From positions 1 to 28,344 of the forward strand of contig CABVCF010000016.1 of NCBI GenBank assembly GCA_902496775.1: a DNA stretch of 28,344 nt, given 5' to 3'. Shown here in pieces: positions 22,535-28,344 of this stretch (within the stretch, counting starts at the first letter, position 1; the number at the start of each line of letters is the position of its first letter). The stretch comes from an uncultured Collinsella sp. Lineage in GTDB: Bacteria; Actinomycetota; Coriobacteriia; Coriobacteriales; Coriobacteriaceae. A program made the position numbers and the translations under genes. The notes beneath the pieces were generated by a model that was not told the origin of the DNA, did no database searches, and saw only the letters and a list, made by a program, of their open reading frames with translations.

Positions 22535-23354
22535 TGATGGTACCGGGGTCCTGCGGCGCATTGGTGTTCTTGATGACCAGCGGAATACCCGCCTCGCGCA
22601 CAGGGAACACGGCCTCCTCGTGCAGGACGCTTGCGCCCATGTACGAAAGCTCGCGCAGCTCCTCGTAGGTAACGCGCGCAATGGGCTGAGCCTCGGGCAC
22701 AATGCGAGGATCGGCAGAATAGAAGCCCGAAACGTCGGTCCAGTTCTCGTACAGGTCGGCGCCCAGGCACTTGGCCAGGATTGAGCCGGAAATATCGCCG
22801 CCACCACGGTCGAGCAGCTTGATCTGGCCCTCACGCGTCGCGCCGTAGAAACCGGGCATAACAAAGCCGCCCTGCTGACCGTACTCCTGCACCAGCTCGG
22901 AGGTGCGATTCATGCTGAGCGTACCGTCGTGATGGAACGCCACAACCGTCGCGGCGTCCAGGAACGGCAGGTCCAGGTACTCGGCCATCAGGCGAGCGGT
23001 GAAGTACTCGCCGCGGCTCACGAGCTCCTCGGTGGAGTAACCGCCCGAGCGGGCGCGCTCGGCAAAGGCCGCGAACTCCTCACGGATGGGATAGGTGAGT
23101 TCCAGCTCGTCAGCGATATCAAAATAGCGCTGACCAATGTCCTCGAGCAGCTCCTCACACGACACGTGGTACTTAACGTGCGCATTGACCAGATAGAGCA
23201 GGTCGGTCACCTTGGTGTCGCCCTTAAAACGGCGACCGCAGGCGGAAACCACCACAAAGCGGCGAGCCGGGTCGGCATCGACGATGGCCTTGATCTTCTT
23301 GAAGTGTTCGGCATCGGCGACCGACGAGCCGCCAAACTTGGCAATCTTAATCAT
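22467..23354 (-). CDS. lysC: Aspartate kinase, catalytic N-terminal fragment
   Basis: A 295-codon frame encoding the amino-acid kinase domain that phosphorylates aspartate. It has KFGGSSV at 6-12, SRGEYFTARL in the middle, and the nucleotide/aspartate motifs LDRGGGDISGS and WTDVSGFYSADPRI. It ends prematurely after ...ITGVTGKRG at the 64-bp duplication; the rest of the gene is the ACT fragment at 21902-22423. The complete enzyme would be about 450 residues, normal for a monofunctional LysC. The catalytic domain lacks its ACT regulatory part as read here. The gene is divergent from thrC with 104 bp between start codons, a likely shared control region. Confidence 0.85.
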   Translation of the reverse strand: MIKIAKFGGSSVADAEHFKKIKAIVDADPARRFVVVSACGRRFKGDTKVTDLLYLVNAHVKYHVSCEELLEDIGQRYFDIADELELTYPIREEFAAFAERARSGGYSTEELVSRGEYFTARLMAEYLDLPFLDAATVVAFHHDGTLSMNRTSELVQEYGQQGGFVMPGFYGATREGQIKLLDRGGGDISGSILAKCLGADLYENWTDVSGFYSADPRIVPEAQPIARVTYEELRELSYMGASVLHEEAVFPVREAGIPLVIKNTNAPQDPGTIISETADEGEAEPIITGVTGKRG

Positions 23355-23458
23355 GGGCTGGAGGTTACCTTTCTAAAAAGCCTCTGCGAACCTATTTTGC
23401 GCGCTCTGATACCATGGTTTCACCGATTGGGACCAAGGCATCCGAGGAGCAGTGTTAT

Positions 23459-24976
23459 ATGGGAACTTATCATAGTACACGAGGACGCACTTTATCGTGC
23501 TCAAGTAAGGTGGCAATCCGTACCGGCATCGCTCCCGACGGGGGTTTGTTTGTCTCGGACGAGCTTGGCACCCAGCAGGTCGATATCAGCTCGCTTGCAG
23601 ATAAATCGTACTTTGAAATCGCTCAAGATGTGTTGGGAATGTTACTGAATGATTACACGGCCGAAGAAATTTCGGCGTGTGTCGACGAGGCATACCGCGG
23701 CACGTTCGCGAGTGAAGAGGTTACGCCGCTCGTCAAACTCGACGCTGCGCCGGGCGCTGACGCCCCTCAGACCTATGTGATGGAGCTCTTTGGCGGCCCC
23801 ACGAGTGCCTTTAAGGACGTCGCCCTGCAGATGCTCCCCCGCTTGATGGCCCGCACTTCCGCCAAGGACGGCGGTGCCGAGCGCATCATGATCGTCACCG
23901 CCACGTCGGGCGACACGGGCAAGGCAGCACTCGCCGGCTTTGCCGACGCCCCGGGCACGGGTATTACCGTCTTTTATCCCGAGGGCAAGGTCAGCCGCGT
24001 CCAGAACCTGCAGATGTCCACGCAGGAGGGCGATAACGTCGCCGTCTGCGGCATTCGTGGCAACTTCGACGATGCCCAGAGTGCCGTCAAGCGCATCTTT
24101 GCCGATAAGGAGCTTGCCGAGCGTCTGGAGGCCGCCGGCACGGTACTTTCCAGCGCCAACTCTATCAATGTCGGCCGTCTGGTACCGCAGGTCGTCTACT
24201 ACTTTGCCGCCTATGCGCAGCTGCTGCGCGCCGGCGCTATCGAGGCTGGCGACGCCGTAGAGTTCTGTGTGCCCACCGGCAACTTTGGCGATATCTTGGC
24301 CGGCTACTACGCCAAGCGCATGGGCCTGCCCGTCGCCAAGCTCATCGTCGCGAGCGACAAGAACAACGTGCTTGCCGACTTCCTGACCACCGGCGTTTAC
24401 GACCGTAACCGCCCGTTCTTCACGACCATCTCGCCGTCGATGGACATCCTCATCAGCTCTAACCTGGAGCGCATGCTGTACTTCCTGTCCGATGGCGACT
24501 GCGAACTCGTTGCCGGCCTTATGGAGCAGTTGGCACAGACCGGTCGCTACGAGGTACCCGCCGAGCTGCTGGCCAAGATTCAGAGCGTCTTTGGCTGCGG
24601 CTGGGCCAGCGAGGACGAGGTCCGCGCTGCCATCAAGAGTTGCTGGGACGCCAACGGCTACGTGATCGACCCGCACACCGCTTGCAGCTATCACGTCTTT
24701 GAAAAGGTCGCTCCCGCCGAGGGCGCCAAGGCTCGCGTGCTGCTTTCGACCGCCAGCCCCTACAAGTTCCCGCGCGCCTGCTGCGACGCCCTGGGCCTCG
24801 ACGTTCCCGAGGATGATTTTGAGGCTATGCGTGTACTCGAGCAGGCCACCAACACGGTCGCCCCGGTCCAACTCGCCGAGCTTGAGTCCAAGCCTGTCCG
24901 CTTCGAAGACGTCTGCGACGTAGCCGACATGGCCAACTACGTCGAGTCTGCAGCAAAAAAGATGACTACCAACTAA
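23459..24976 (+). CDS. thrC: Threonine synthase
   Basis: A 505-residue PLP enzyme that converts O-phosphohomoserine to threonine in the cytoplasm. The PLP lysine is K119 in GGPTSAFKD, and the phosphate loop TATSGDTGKAAL (147-158) is intact. The length and N-terminal YHSTRG fit the long (fungal/E. coli-like) threonine synthase class. I start at the ATG at 23459, since GAGGAG lies nine bases upstream; an earlier in-frame ATG at 23414 has none. It is divergent from lysC, followed by a classic terminator, and then by thrB on the same strand. Confidence 0.95.
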   Translation: MGTYHSTRGRTLSCSSKVAIRTGIAPDGGLFVSDELGTQQVDISSLADKSYFEIAQDVLGMLLNDYTAEEISACVDEAYRGTFASEEVTPLVKLDAAPGADAPQTYVMELFGGPTSAFKDVALQMLPRLMARTSAKDGGAERIMIVTATSGDTGKAALAGFADAPGTGITVFYPEGKVSRVQNLQMSTQEGDNVAVCGIRGNFDDAQSAVKRIFADKELAERLEAAGTVLSSANSINVGRLVPQVVYYFAAYAQLLRAGAIEAGDAVEFCVPTGNFGDILAGYYAKRMGLPVAKLIVASDKNNVLADFLTTGVYDRNRPFFTTISPSMDILISSNLERMLYFLSDGDCELVAGLMEQLAQTGRYEVPAELLAKIQSVFGCGWASEDEVRAAIKSCWDANGYVIDPHTACSYHVFEKVAPAEGAKARVLLSTASPYKFPRACCDALGLDVPEDDFEAMRVLEQATNTVAPVQLAELESKPVRFEDVCDVADMANYVESAAKKMTTN

Positions 24977-24989
24977 AACCCCTTATAAG

Positions 24990-25020
24990 GCGCCGGCGAA
25001 AGCCGGCGCACCTTCTTTTT
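24990..25020 (+). terminator. Rho-independent terminator of thrC
   Basis: GCGCCGGC (24990-24997), GAAA tetraloop, GCCGGCGC (25002-25009), then ACCTTCTTTTT. Strong eight-bp GC stem with a stable GNRA loop and T-run, 13 bp after the thrC stop. Confidence 0.9.
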
Positions 25021-25052
25021 ATTTAGCTTTCGGGATAATGACGAGCATGCGA

Positions 25053-25164
25053 GCGGGTCTGGCCGTTTAGTTCGTCGCGAGTTCCGCACGAGCCGGAAAG
25101 CACTTAATGTGCTTTCCGAGCGAGCCAGGACTGCCCGAGCAGCGAACTAAACGGCCAGACCCGC
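25053..25164 (+). repeat. Long 112-nt hairpin in the thrB leader
   Basis: Outer arms of 22 bp (GCGGGTCTGGCCGTTTAGTT... at 25053-25074; complement at 25143-25164) are perfect. An inner nine-bp hairpin GGAAAGCAC-TTAAT-GTGCTTTCC is at 25095-25117. The right arm ends just before the AGGAGG of thrB. It may control thrB expression or represent a mobile palindrome. Confidence 0.8.
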
Positions 25165-25178
25165 CCAGGAGGACCCAC

Positions 25179-26165
25179 ATGATCAAAATCACCGTCCCAG
25201 CAACCAGCGCCAACCTAGGCATCGGCTACGACACCCTCGGCATGGCCGTCAGCCTCTACTCGCACTTCACCTTCGAGCGCGCCGACAAGCTCACCATCAC
25301 GGGCTGCCCCAAGGAGTTCCAAAACGAGAATAACCTGGTCTATGTGAGCTTTGTCGATGCGCTGGCCGCATGGGGCGAGCCGGCCTTCCCCGTTGCCATC
25401 GACATCCAGACCGACGTGCCCGTCGCCCGCGGCCTGGGCTCCAGCTCCACCTGCGTCGTCGCCGGCATTATGGCCGCCGCCGCACTGACAGGCCACACTG
25501 TCGACCGCGCCGAGCTCGTCCGCATTGCCACCGAGGTCGAGGGCCATCCCGATAACGTCGCTCCCGCCATCCTTGGCGGCGCCGTCTGCTCCTTTACGCC
25601 GACTGATTCGCTCCCCCAGTGCCTGCGCTATGACACCGAAGTCGAGGGGCATCCTGATAACGTCGCTCCCGCCATCCTTGGCGGCGCCGTCTGCTCCTTT
25701 ACGCCGACCGATTCGCTCCCCCAATGCCTGCGCTACGAGGTGAGCGATCGCTTGCGTTTTATTACCGTGATTCCGCCCTACGAGGTACATACGAGCGAGG
25801 CGCGCAAGGTCGTGCCGCAGGAGATTCCACTCTCCACCGCCGTATGGCAAATGGGCCGCATCGCCGGCATGACGCGCGGCCTGGAGACCGGCGACCTTGA
25901 CCTGATTGCTGCCGCCAACGACGACCGCATCCAGGAGCCCTATCGCCGCCGCCTCATCCCCGACTACAACGCCGTGCGCGACACCTGCCTTAACGGAGGC
26001 GCCAAGACCATCTGGATCAGTGGCTCCGGCTCGACCCTCATGGCCGTGACTGACGACACCATCGTGGCAAAGTTCCTACAGGTCAAACTGCGTGAGCAGT
26101 TCCCCAAGTGTGATACGTATATTCTGACGTGCGACACGGAAGGCGCTCAAATCGAGTACCTGTAG
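25179..26165 (+). CDS. thrB: Homoserine kinase with internal 35-residue duplication
   Basis: A 328-residue GHMP-family kinase that phosphorylates homoserine in threonine synthesis. The ATP loop PVARGLGSSS is at 81-90, followed by EGHPDNVAPAI and, near the C-terminus, ISGSGSTLMAV. Residues 118-152 and 153-187 are a tandem copy of the same 35 residues, including the conserved EGHPDNVAP motif; copies are identical except the last residue (D versus E). Normal homoserine kinases have this motif once and about 293 residues, as here without the insert. AGGAGG sits about seven bases before the ATG at 25179; an earlier in-frame ATG at 25107 lies inside the long hairpin. Whether the duplicated protein folds is doubtful. 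Confidence 0.92.
   Translation: MIKITVPATSANLGIGYDTLGMAVSLYSHFTFERADKLTITGCPKEFQNENNLVYVSFVDALAAWGEPAFPVAIDIQTDVPVARGLGSSSTCVVAGIMAAAALTGHTVDRAELVRIATEVEGHPDNVAPAILGGAVCSFTPTDSLPQCLRYDTEVEGHPDNVAPAILGGAVCSFTPTDSLPQCLRYEVSDRLRFITVIPPYEVHTSEARKVVPQEIPLSTAVWQMGRIAGMTRGLETGDLDLIAAANDDRIQEPYRRRLIPDYNAVRDTCLNGGAKTIWISGSGSTLMAVTDDTIVAKFLQVKLREQFPKCDTYILTCDTEGAQIEYL
25530..25739. repeat. thrB: 105-bp tandem duplication inside thrB
   Basis: Units 25530-25634 and 25635-25739, in frame. Six third-position differences (GAG/GAA, GGC/GGG, CCC/CCT, ACT/ACC, CAG/CAA, TAT/TAC) are all synonymous; only the junction codon changes an amino acid (GAC/GAG). Confidence 0.95.
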
Positions 26166-26227
26166 CGCCCTGCCTCATTGCTCTCACCGGCCCCCTTGGG
26201 GCTTCCCCTGAAAACGTCCTCGATCAT

Positions 26228-26266
26228 GAATTGCCCCGTCGTGCGCTTCGCGCGACGGGGCAATTC
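26228..26266. terminator. Strong hairpin downstream of thrB
   Basis: GAATTGCCCCGTCG (26228-26241) pairs perfectly with CGACGGGGCAATTC (26253-26266), with GCG/CGC also pairing inside. There is no T-run after it. It lies in the roughly 350-bp gap 26166-26515, which otherwise shows no gene, only AT-rich sequence near 26450-26490 that could hold a promoter for the next gene. Confidence 0.7.
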
Positions 26267-26515
26267 GTCGAAAGGATAATCGCATTCGCTGATTTAATCT
26301 TGTGCTCCAACGGAGCCACAGACGAGAGGCCTTCGCGCTGCGGAATAATTTTGAGGGGAACACCCCGACCATCCCTGCGTTTACCTTGCTGAGGATGTCT
26401 ACAGGAACCCACGCTTTGAAGGGGCGCCGGGCAGAAAGGGGCTTTTTAAGTTACATAATAAACTGTTTATCTATGCTACTATTTAACTAGGCATCGCAGT
26501 ATGGAGGTGGTCAAA

Positions 26516-27031
26516 GTGTTACGCACACTCAAAGCTTCGTTTTTCCTCTCGATACTTTTGATATTACCGATATGTTTCTCGTTTAGCCCTTCGACTGCTT
26601 ATGCTGCAGAAAGCGATGCTGTCGCAATTTCTGGCGCAACCCAAGATTTTGATTTAACGAAAGGTCCCGAGCAGTCTCATCAAATCAAGCTTAAGGATGG
26701 GACCGTTGCAGTAATAGGAATTAAAAAAACCAATGAGCCCAGCCTGATATGGGACAGTTACTACAACAACGCATCTGGAACTTGGACTATCTATTACAAC
26801 AGTCCTTTTATTTATCGCGAATTCAAGATCAAGATAGCGAACTCGCTCATTACCAGCGCTTGGGGACAAAACTATACGACTATCGGCTGTACGGTAACTA
26901 ACGAGTCCTTTATATGGAACTCGAAACAGGCGACATATCGACTCAACTATGAATCGATGGGGATGACGTCCGGTATCGCCGTGTTGCAAGCGACCATGGA
27001 AGGCAGCACGCTCCACACCTATGCAAACTAG
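26516..27031 (+). CDS. Secreted protein, DUF5626-like
   Basis: A 171-residue exported protein. I start at the GTG at 26516, because GGAGGTGG (26503-26510) lies five bases upstream; the ATG at 26501 would contain that site. The signal peptide has a Lys/Arg start, a hydrophobic core (about residues 8-20), and a likely cut after AYA (TAYA-AES). The mature part is a small beta-rich domain with SGTWTIYYNS, KIANSLITSA and a WNSKQATYRLNY strand. I recognise these as the DUF5626 pattern of secreted Firmicutes/Actinobacteria proteins, from memory only. One cysteine is present. Its AT-rich codon use differs from the core genes to the left, suggesting acquisition. Function unknown. Confidence 0.72.
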   Translation: MLRTLKASFFLSILLILPICFSFSPSTAYAAESDAVAISGATQDFDLTKGPEQSHQIKLKDGTVAVIGIKKTNEPSLIWDSYYNNASGTWTIYYNSPFIYREFKIKIANSLITSAWGQNYTTIGCTVTNESFIWNSKQATYRLNYESMGMTSGIAVLQATMEGSTLHTYAN

Positions 27032-27055
27032 ACTCACATCAATTGAGGAAGTTCA

Positions 27056-27160
27056 ATGATCCCAATTCCTGCACGCTCAGACATTATGATCGCTCTCGTT
27101 TGGATTCTCGTCGGAGTGCTTATTTGGCGTATCTGCAAATGGGTTAAAAACAAGAAATAG
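27056..27160 (+). CDS. 34-residue single-pass membrane peptide
   Basis: A small ORF starting ATG at 27056, with GAGGAA six bases upstream and stop TAG at 27158-27160. It encodes a short polar start, a hydrophobic helix of about 17 residues (IALVWILVGVLIWRIC), and a basic tail (KWVKNKK). The gap to the upstream secreted-protein gene is only 24 bp, so they are probably co-transcribed. A hydrophobic helix with a lysine tail is the shape of type I toxins, small holins and membrane-regulatory peptides; nothing separates these possibilities here. A terminator follows 35 bp later. The ribosome binding site and clean helix are the support. Confidence 0.6.
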   Translation: MIPIPARSDIMIALVWILVGVLIWRICKWVKNKK

Positions 27161-27194
27161 TTGATAAAACGTATATGCCATTTATGCGATGCTT

Positions 27195-27220
27195 GGGGCC
27201 GTTAAATCGGCCCCTATTTC
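27195..27220 (+). terminator. Terminator after the small membrane peptide
   Basis: GGGGCCG (27195-27201), six-nt loop, CGGCCCC (27208-27214), then TATTTC. A seven-bp GC stem followed by a short T-rich run. A decayed direct copy of the neighbouring sequence (ATGCCATT-AT-CGAT) recurs about 85 bp further on, near 27260. Confidence 0.75.
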
Positions 27221-27362
27221 TATAGCTTTTCAAGCAGCAGTCACCCATTTGGAAGTCGCAATGCCATTCATACGATTTCGGCCCTTTAAGCCGCTATCTA
27301 TTGGTAGGGACTCTTGCTGGTAAGGAGCGCTTACTAGATACAAACCTTGGCAATATATTGGT

Positions 27363-28061
27363 TTAGGCGGCGCTGGTTTCTTTGTATTCGAAGACTGGCT
27401 CTAGGAGATCTTCGATGTTGCAGTGGAGGGCTTTTGCTATGGCTCTTACGCTTGTTACCGAAGCTTCATTGATGTTTCGTTGGCGCTGTTCGTACATTTG
27501 GATTGAGCGGAGCGATACGCCTGATTCGTATGCCAGGTCTTGTTGGGTTTTCTTAAGCTTCTTTCTTGCTAACGCAAGTTTTGTTTGCCTGGACGCTTTC
27601 TTCGCCATATCGCAGACGAGGCGAGCCACACGTTCCTCCGAGGCTTCGTGCCAGGGGTAGTACAGACTGCGTAGCACATCAAATGGAACGACATGCAGCA
27701 AATCTTCGAAAGACTCTCCTAGGCGCCACTGAAGGTATGCCAATATCCAGCCTGTCCAATATTCCGGTGTCTTTTCGAATCGGTAGGTTCGATTTGGCAT
27801 CGGCCTTGATTGATAGCCGGACCTTTCGGCAATGAGCGCGAACAGCTCAACGCCCGATTTTCCCGACACTACCCATGCGTTGCCGCGTTCGAACTCGCGA
27901 GCTACGCCGCTCAGGCAAAAGAGTTCCGCAACTTCCGATCCTTCTGCTCCATAATCGTTAACGGCATAGTCAAAGCAGTCGCCGAGGTTGTTCATTGCAT
28001 CCTCGAGGTAGTAGACGGGATATGTCCTACTCGGCCCACGATCTGTTAACTCTTGGATCAT
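27363..28061 (-). CDS. Putative antitoxin with C-terminal XRE helix-turn-helix
   Basis: A 232-residue soluble protein. The N-terminal 130 residues (YLEDAMNNLGDCFDYAVND at 18-36, ELF-SGVA-FE-GN-WVVSGKSGVEL to about 73, then a Y/W-rich block SPEYW-like at 99-110) match, from memory, the uncharacterised domain often encoded next to DUF3990/DUF3791 genes. The C-terminus is an XRE HTH (162-220, LKKTQQDLAYESGVSLRSIQMYEQ). A fused DNA-binding domain suggests autoregulation, as in many antitoxins. AGGGAGGG lies upstream of the ATG at 28061. The gene overlaps the 3' end of the DUF3990 gene by 35 bp, so the two are translationally linked. The antitoxin role is inferred from layout. Confidence 0.78.
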   Translation of the reverse strand: MIQELTDRGPSRTYPVYYLEDAMNNLGDCFDYAVNDYGAEGSEVAELFCLSGVAREFERGNAWVVSGKSGVELFALIAERSGYQSRPMPNRTYRFEKTPEYWTGWILAYLQWRLGESFEDLLHVVPFDVLRSLYYPWHEASEERVARLVCDMAKKASRQTKLALARKKLKKTQQDLAYESGVSLRSIQMYEQRQRNINEASVTSVRAIAKALHCNIEDLLEPVFEYKETSAA

Positions 28062-28344
28062 TTAAATCAACCCTCCCTGCCATTAAATCCCTAATGTCGA
28101 TACCTTCGGAATCGAACCCATTGACCGTATCCAAATTTTTGCGTCGAGCATTCTGCTCTCGCTCAAAACGCTTGGGATAATACTCAGGCCCCGAAGCCTG
28201 CTTCCAATCGCGGAACCTAATCGCCGAGAACGCACGCTCACTCATAAGCGCATATTGAATGCCCAAATCCCCCAAAAACATAATGCGCTGCAATTGCCTG
28301 AGCGAAATCATGCCGTTGACAAACTGTCTTGCAAACGAGAAATA
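28027..28344 (-). CDS. DUF3990 family protein, 3' part (cut by the right edge)
   Basis: The frame is open from the window edge, giving 105 visible residues, so the start is outside. The section around IMFLGDLGIQYALMSERAF looks like the C-terminal end of DUF3990, a family with a predicted ADP-ribosyltransferase-like fold whose members are proposed toxins. The catalytic N-terminal part is not in view, so activity cannot be judged. A charged tail of about 60 residues follows (EYYPKRFEREQNARRK, DLMAGRVDLNDPRV). The next gene on the strand, overlapping by 35 bp, is the XRE-fused putative antitoxin. The family call is from motif memory of a partial sequence. Confidence 0.6.
   Translation of the reverse strand, partial: YFSFARQFVNGMISLRQLQRIMFLGDLGIQYALMSERAFSAIRFRDWKQASGPEYYPKRFEREQNARRKNLDTVNGFDSEGIDIRDLMAGRVDLNDPRVNRSWAE

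Noticed and set aside
23642..24871. Long open frame (409 codons) antisense to thrC
   Set aside because: Composition bias of a GC-rich gene keeps the opposite strand open; the plus strand has the conserved PLP lysine and a ribosome binding site, the antisense frame has neither.
1..28344. tRNA, rRNA or CRISPR array
   Set aside because: No cloverleaf-type TTCRANYC arms with flanking stems, no rRNA-like stretches and no regularly spaced direct repeats were seen by eye; a covariance search was not possible.

Overview
The window looks like chromosomal DNA of a high-GC, low-synteny Gram-positive gut bacterium, most probably a Coriobacteriia member close to Collinsella. That placement is inference from GC-rich codon use, the gene repertoire and several short palindromic repeat families; no 16S or marker gene is present. 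About 26 kb is ordinary core and accessory chromosome. The last 2 kb (from about 26,280) is AT-richer and carries genes with a mobile-cassette flavour.

Layout. 7-567 (-): a DUF2975-type membrane protein. 798-3058 (-): a two-gene signalling unit, a degenerate-GGDEF/receiver/HD-GYP protein followed by a stand-alone Hpt protein. 3270-4067 (-): alpha/beta hydrolase. 4293-5069 (+): radical SAM protein. 5230-6117 (+): methionine aminopeptidase with a SEC-C zinc motif. 6248-7183 (+): D-2-hydroxyacid dehydrogenase. 7545-9092 (-): M18 aminopeptidase plus a tiny coupled ORF. 9254-10339 (+): membrane-anchored Ntn hydrolase of the choloylglycine/linear-amide hydrolase type. 10479-11558 (+): phosphofructokinase. 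11943-12863 (+): a membrane-bound XRE regulator with an internal 18-residue repeat. 13311-13631 (+): small hypothetical. 13748-17246 (-): ABC ATPase plus FtsX-like permease, the latter split by a frameshift. 17518-18156 (+): GyrI-like protein behind a perfect LexA-type palindrome. 18327-19577 (+): CLC-type (probably fluoride) transporter split by an in-frame TAG. 19722-20300 (-): O6-methylguanine-DNA methyltransferase. 20702-26165: aspartate-family biosynthesis cluster (asd and lysC on -, thrC and thrB on +). 26516-27160 (+): secreted DUF5626-like protein and a 34-residue membrane peptide. 27363-28344 (-): XRE-fused putative antitoxin and the C-terminal end of a DUF3990 (ADP-ribosyltransferase-like) protein running off the right edge.

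How the genes work together. lysC and asd supply aspartate semialdehyde; thrB and thrC finish threonine (homoserine dehydrogenase is not in the window). The GGDEF/HD-GYP protein and Hpt protein look like one phosphorelay/c-di-GMP module. The right-edge pair looks like a toxin-antitoxin-type cassette.

The most unusual aspects are (1) three separate tandem duplications inside conserved genes (thrB 105 bp, lysC 64 bp, permease 26 bp period). In the first two, the copies differ only at synonymous sites apart from a junction codon, which suggests two strain haplotypes joined in a metagenome assembly, or recent recombination between strains. (2) A dense set of intergenic palindromes: two multi-copy REP-like families, a MITE-like element, and two >110-nt hairpins beside lysine/threonine genes. 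No rRNA, tRNA or CRISPR array was seen.
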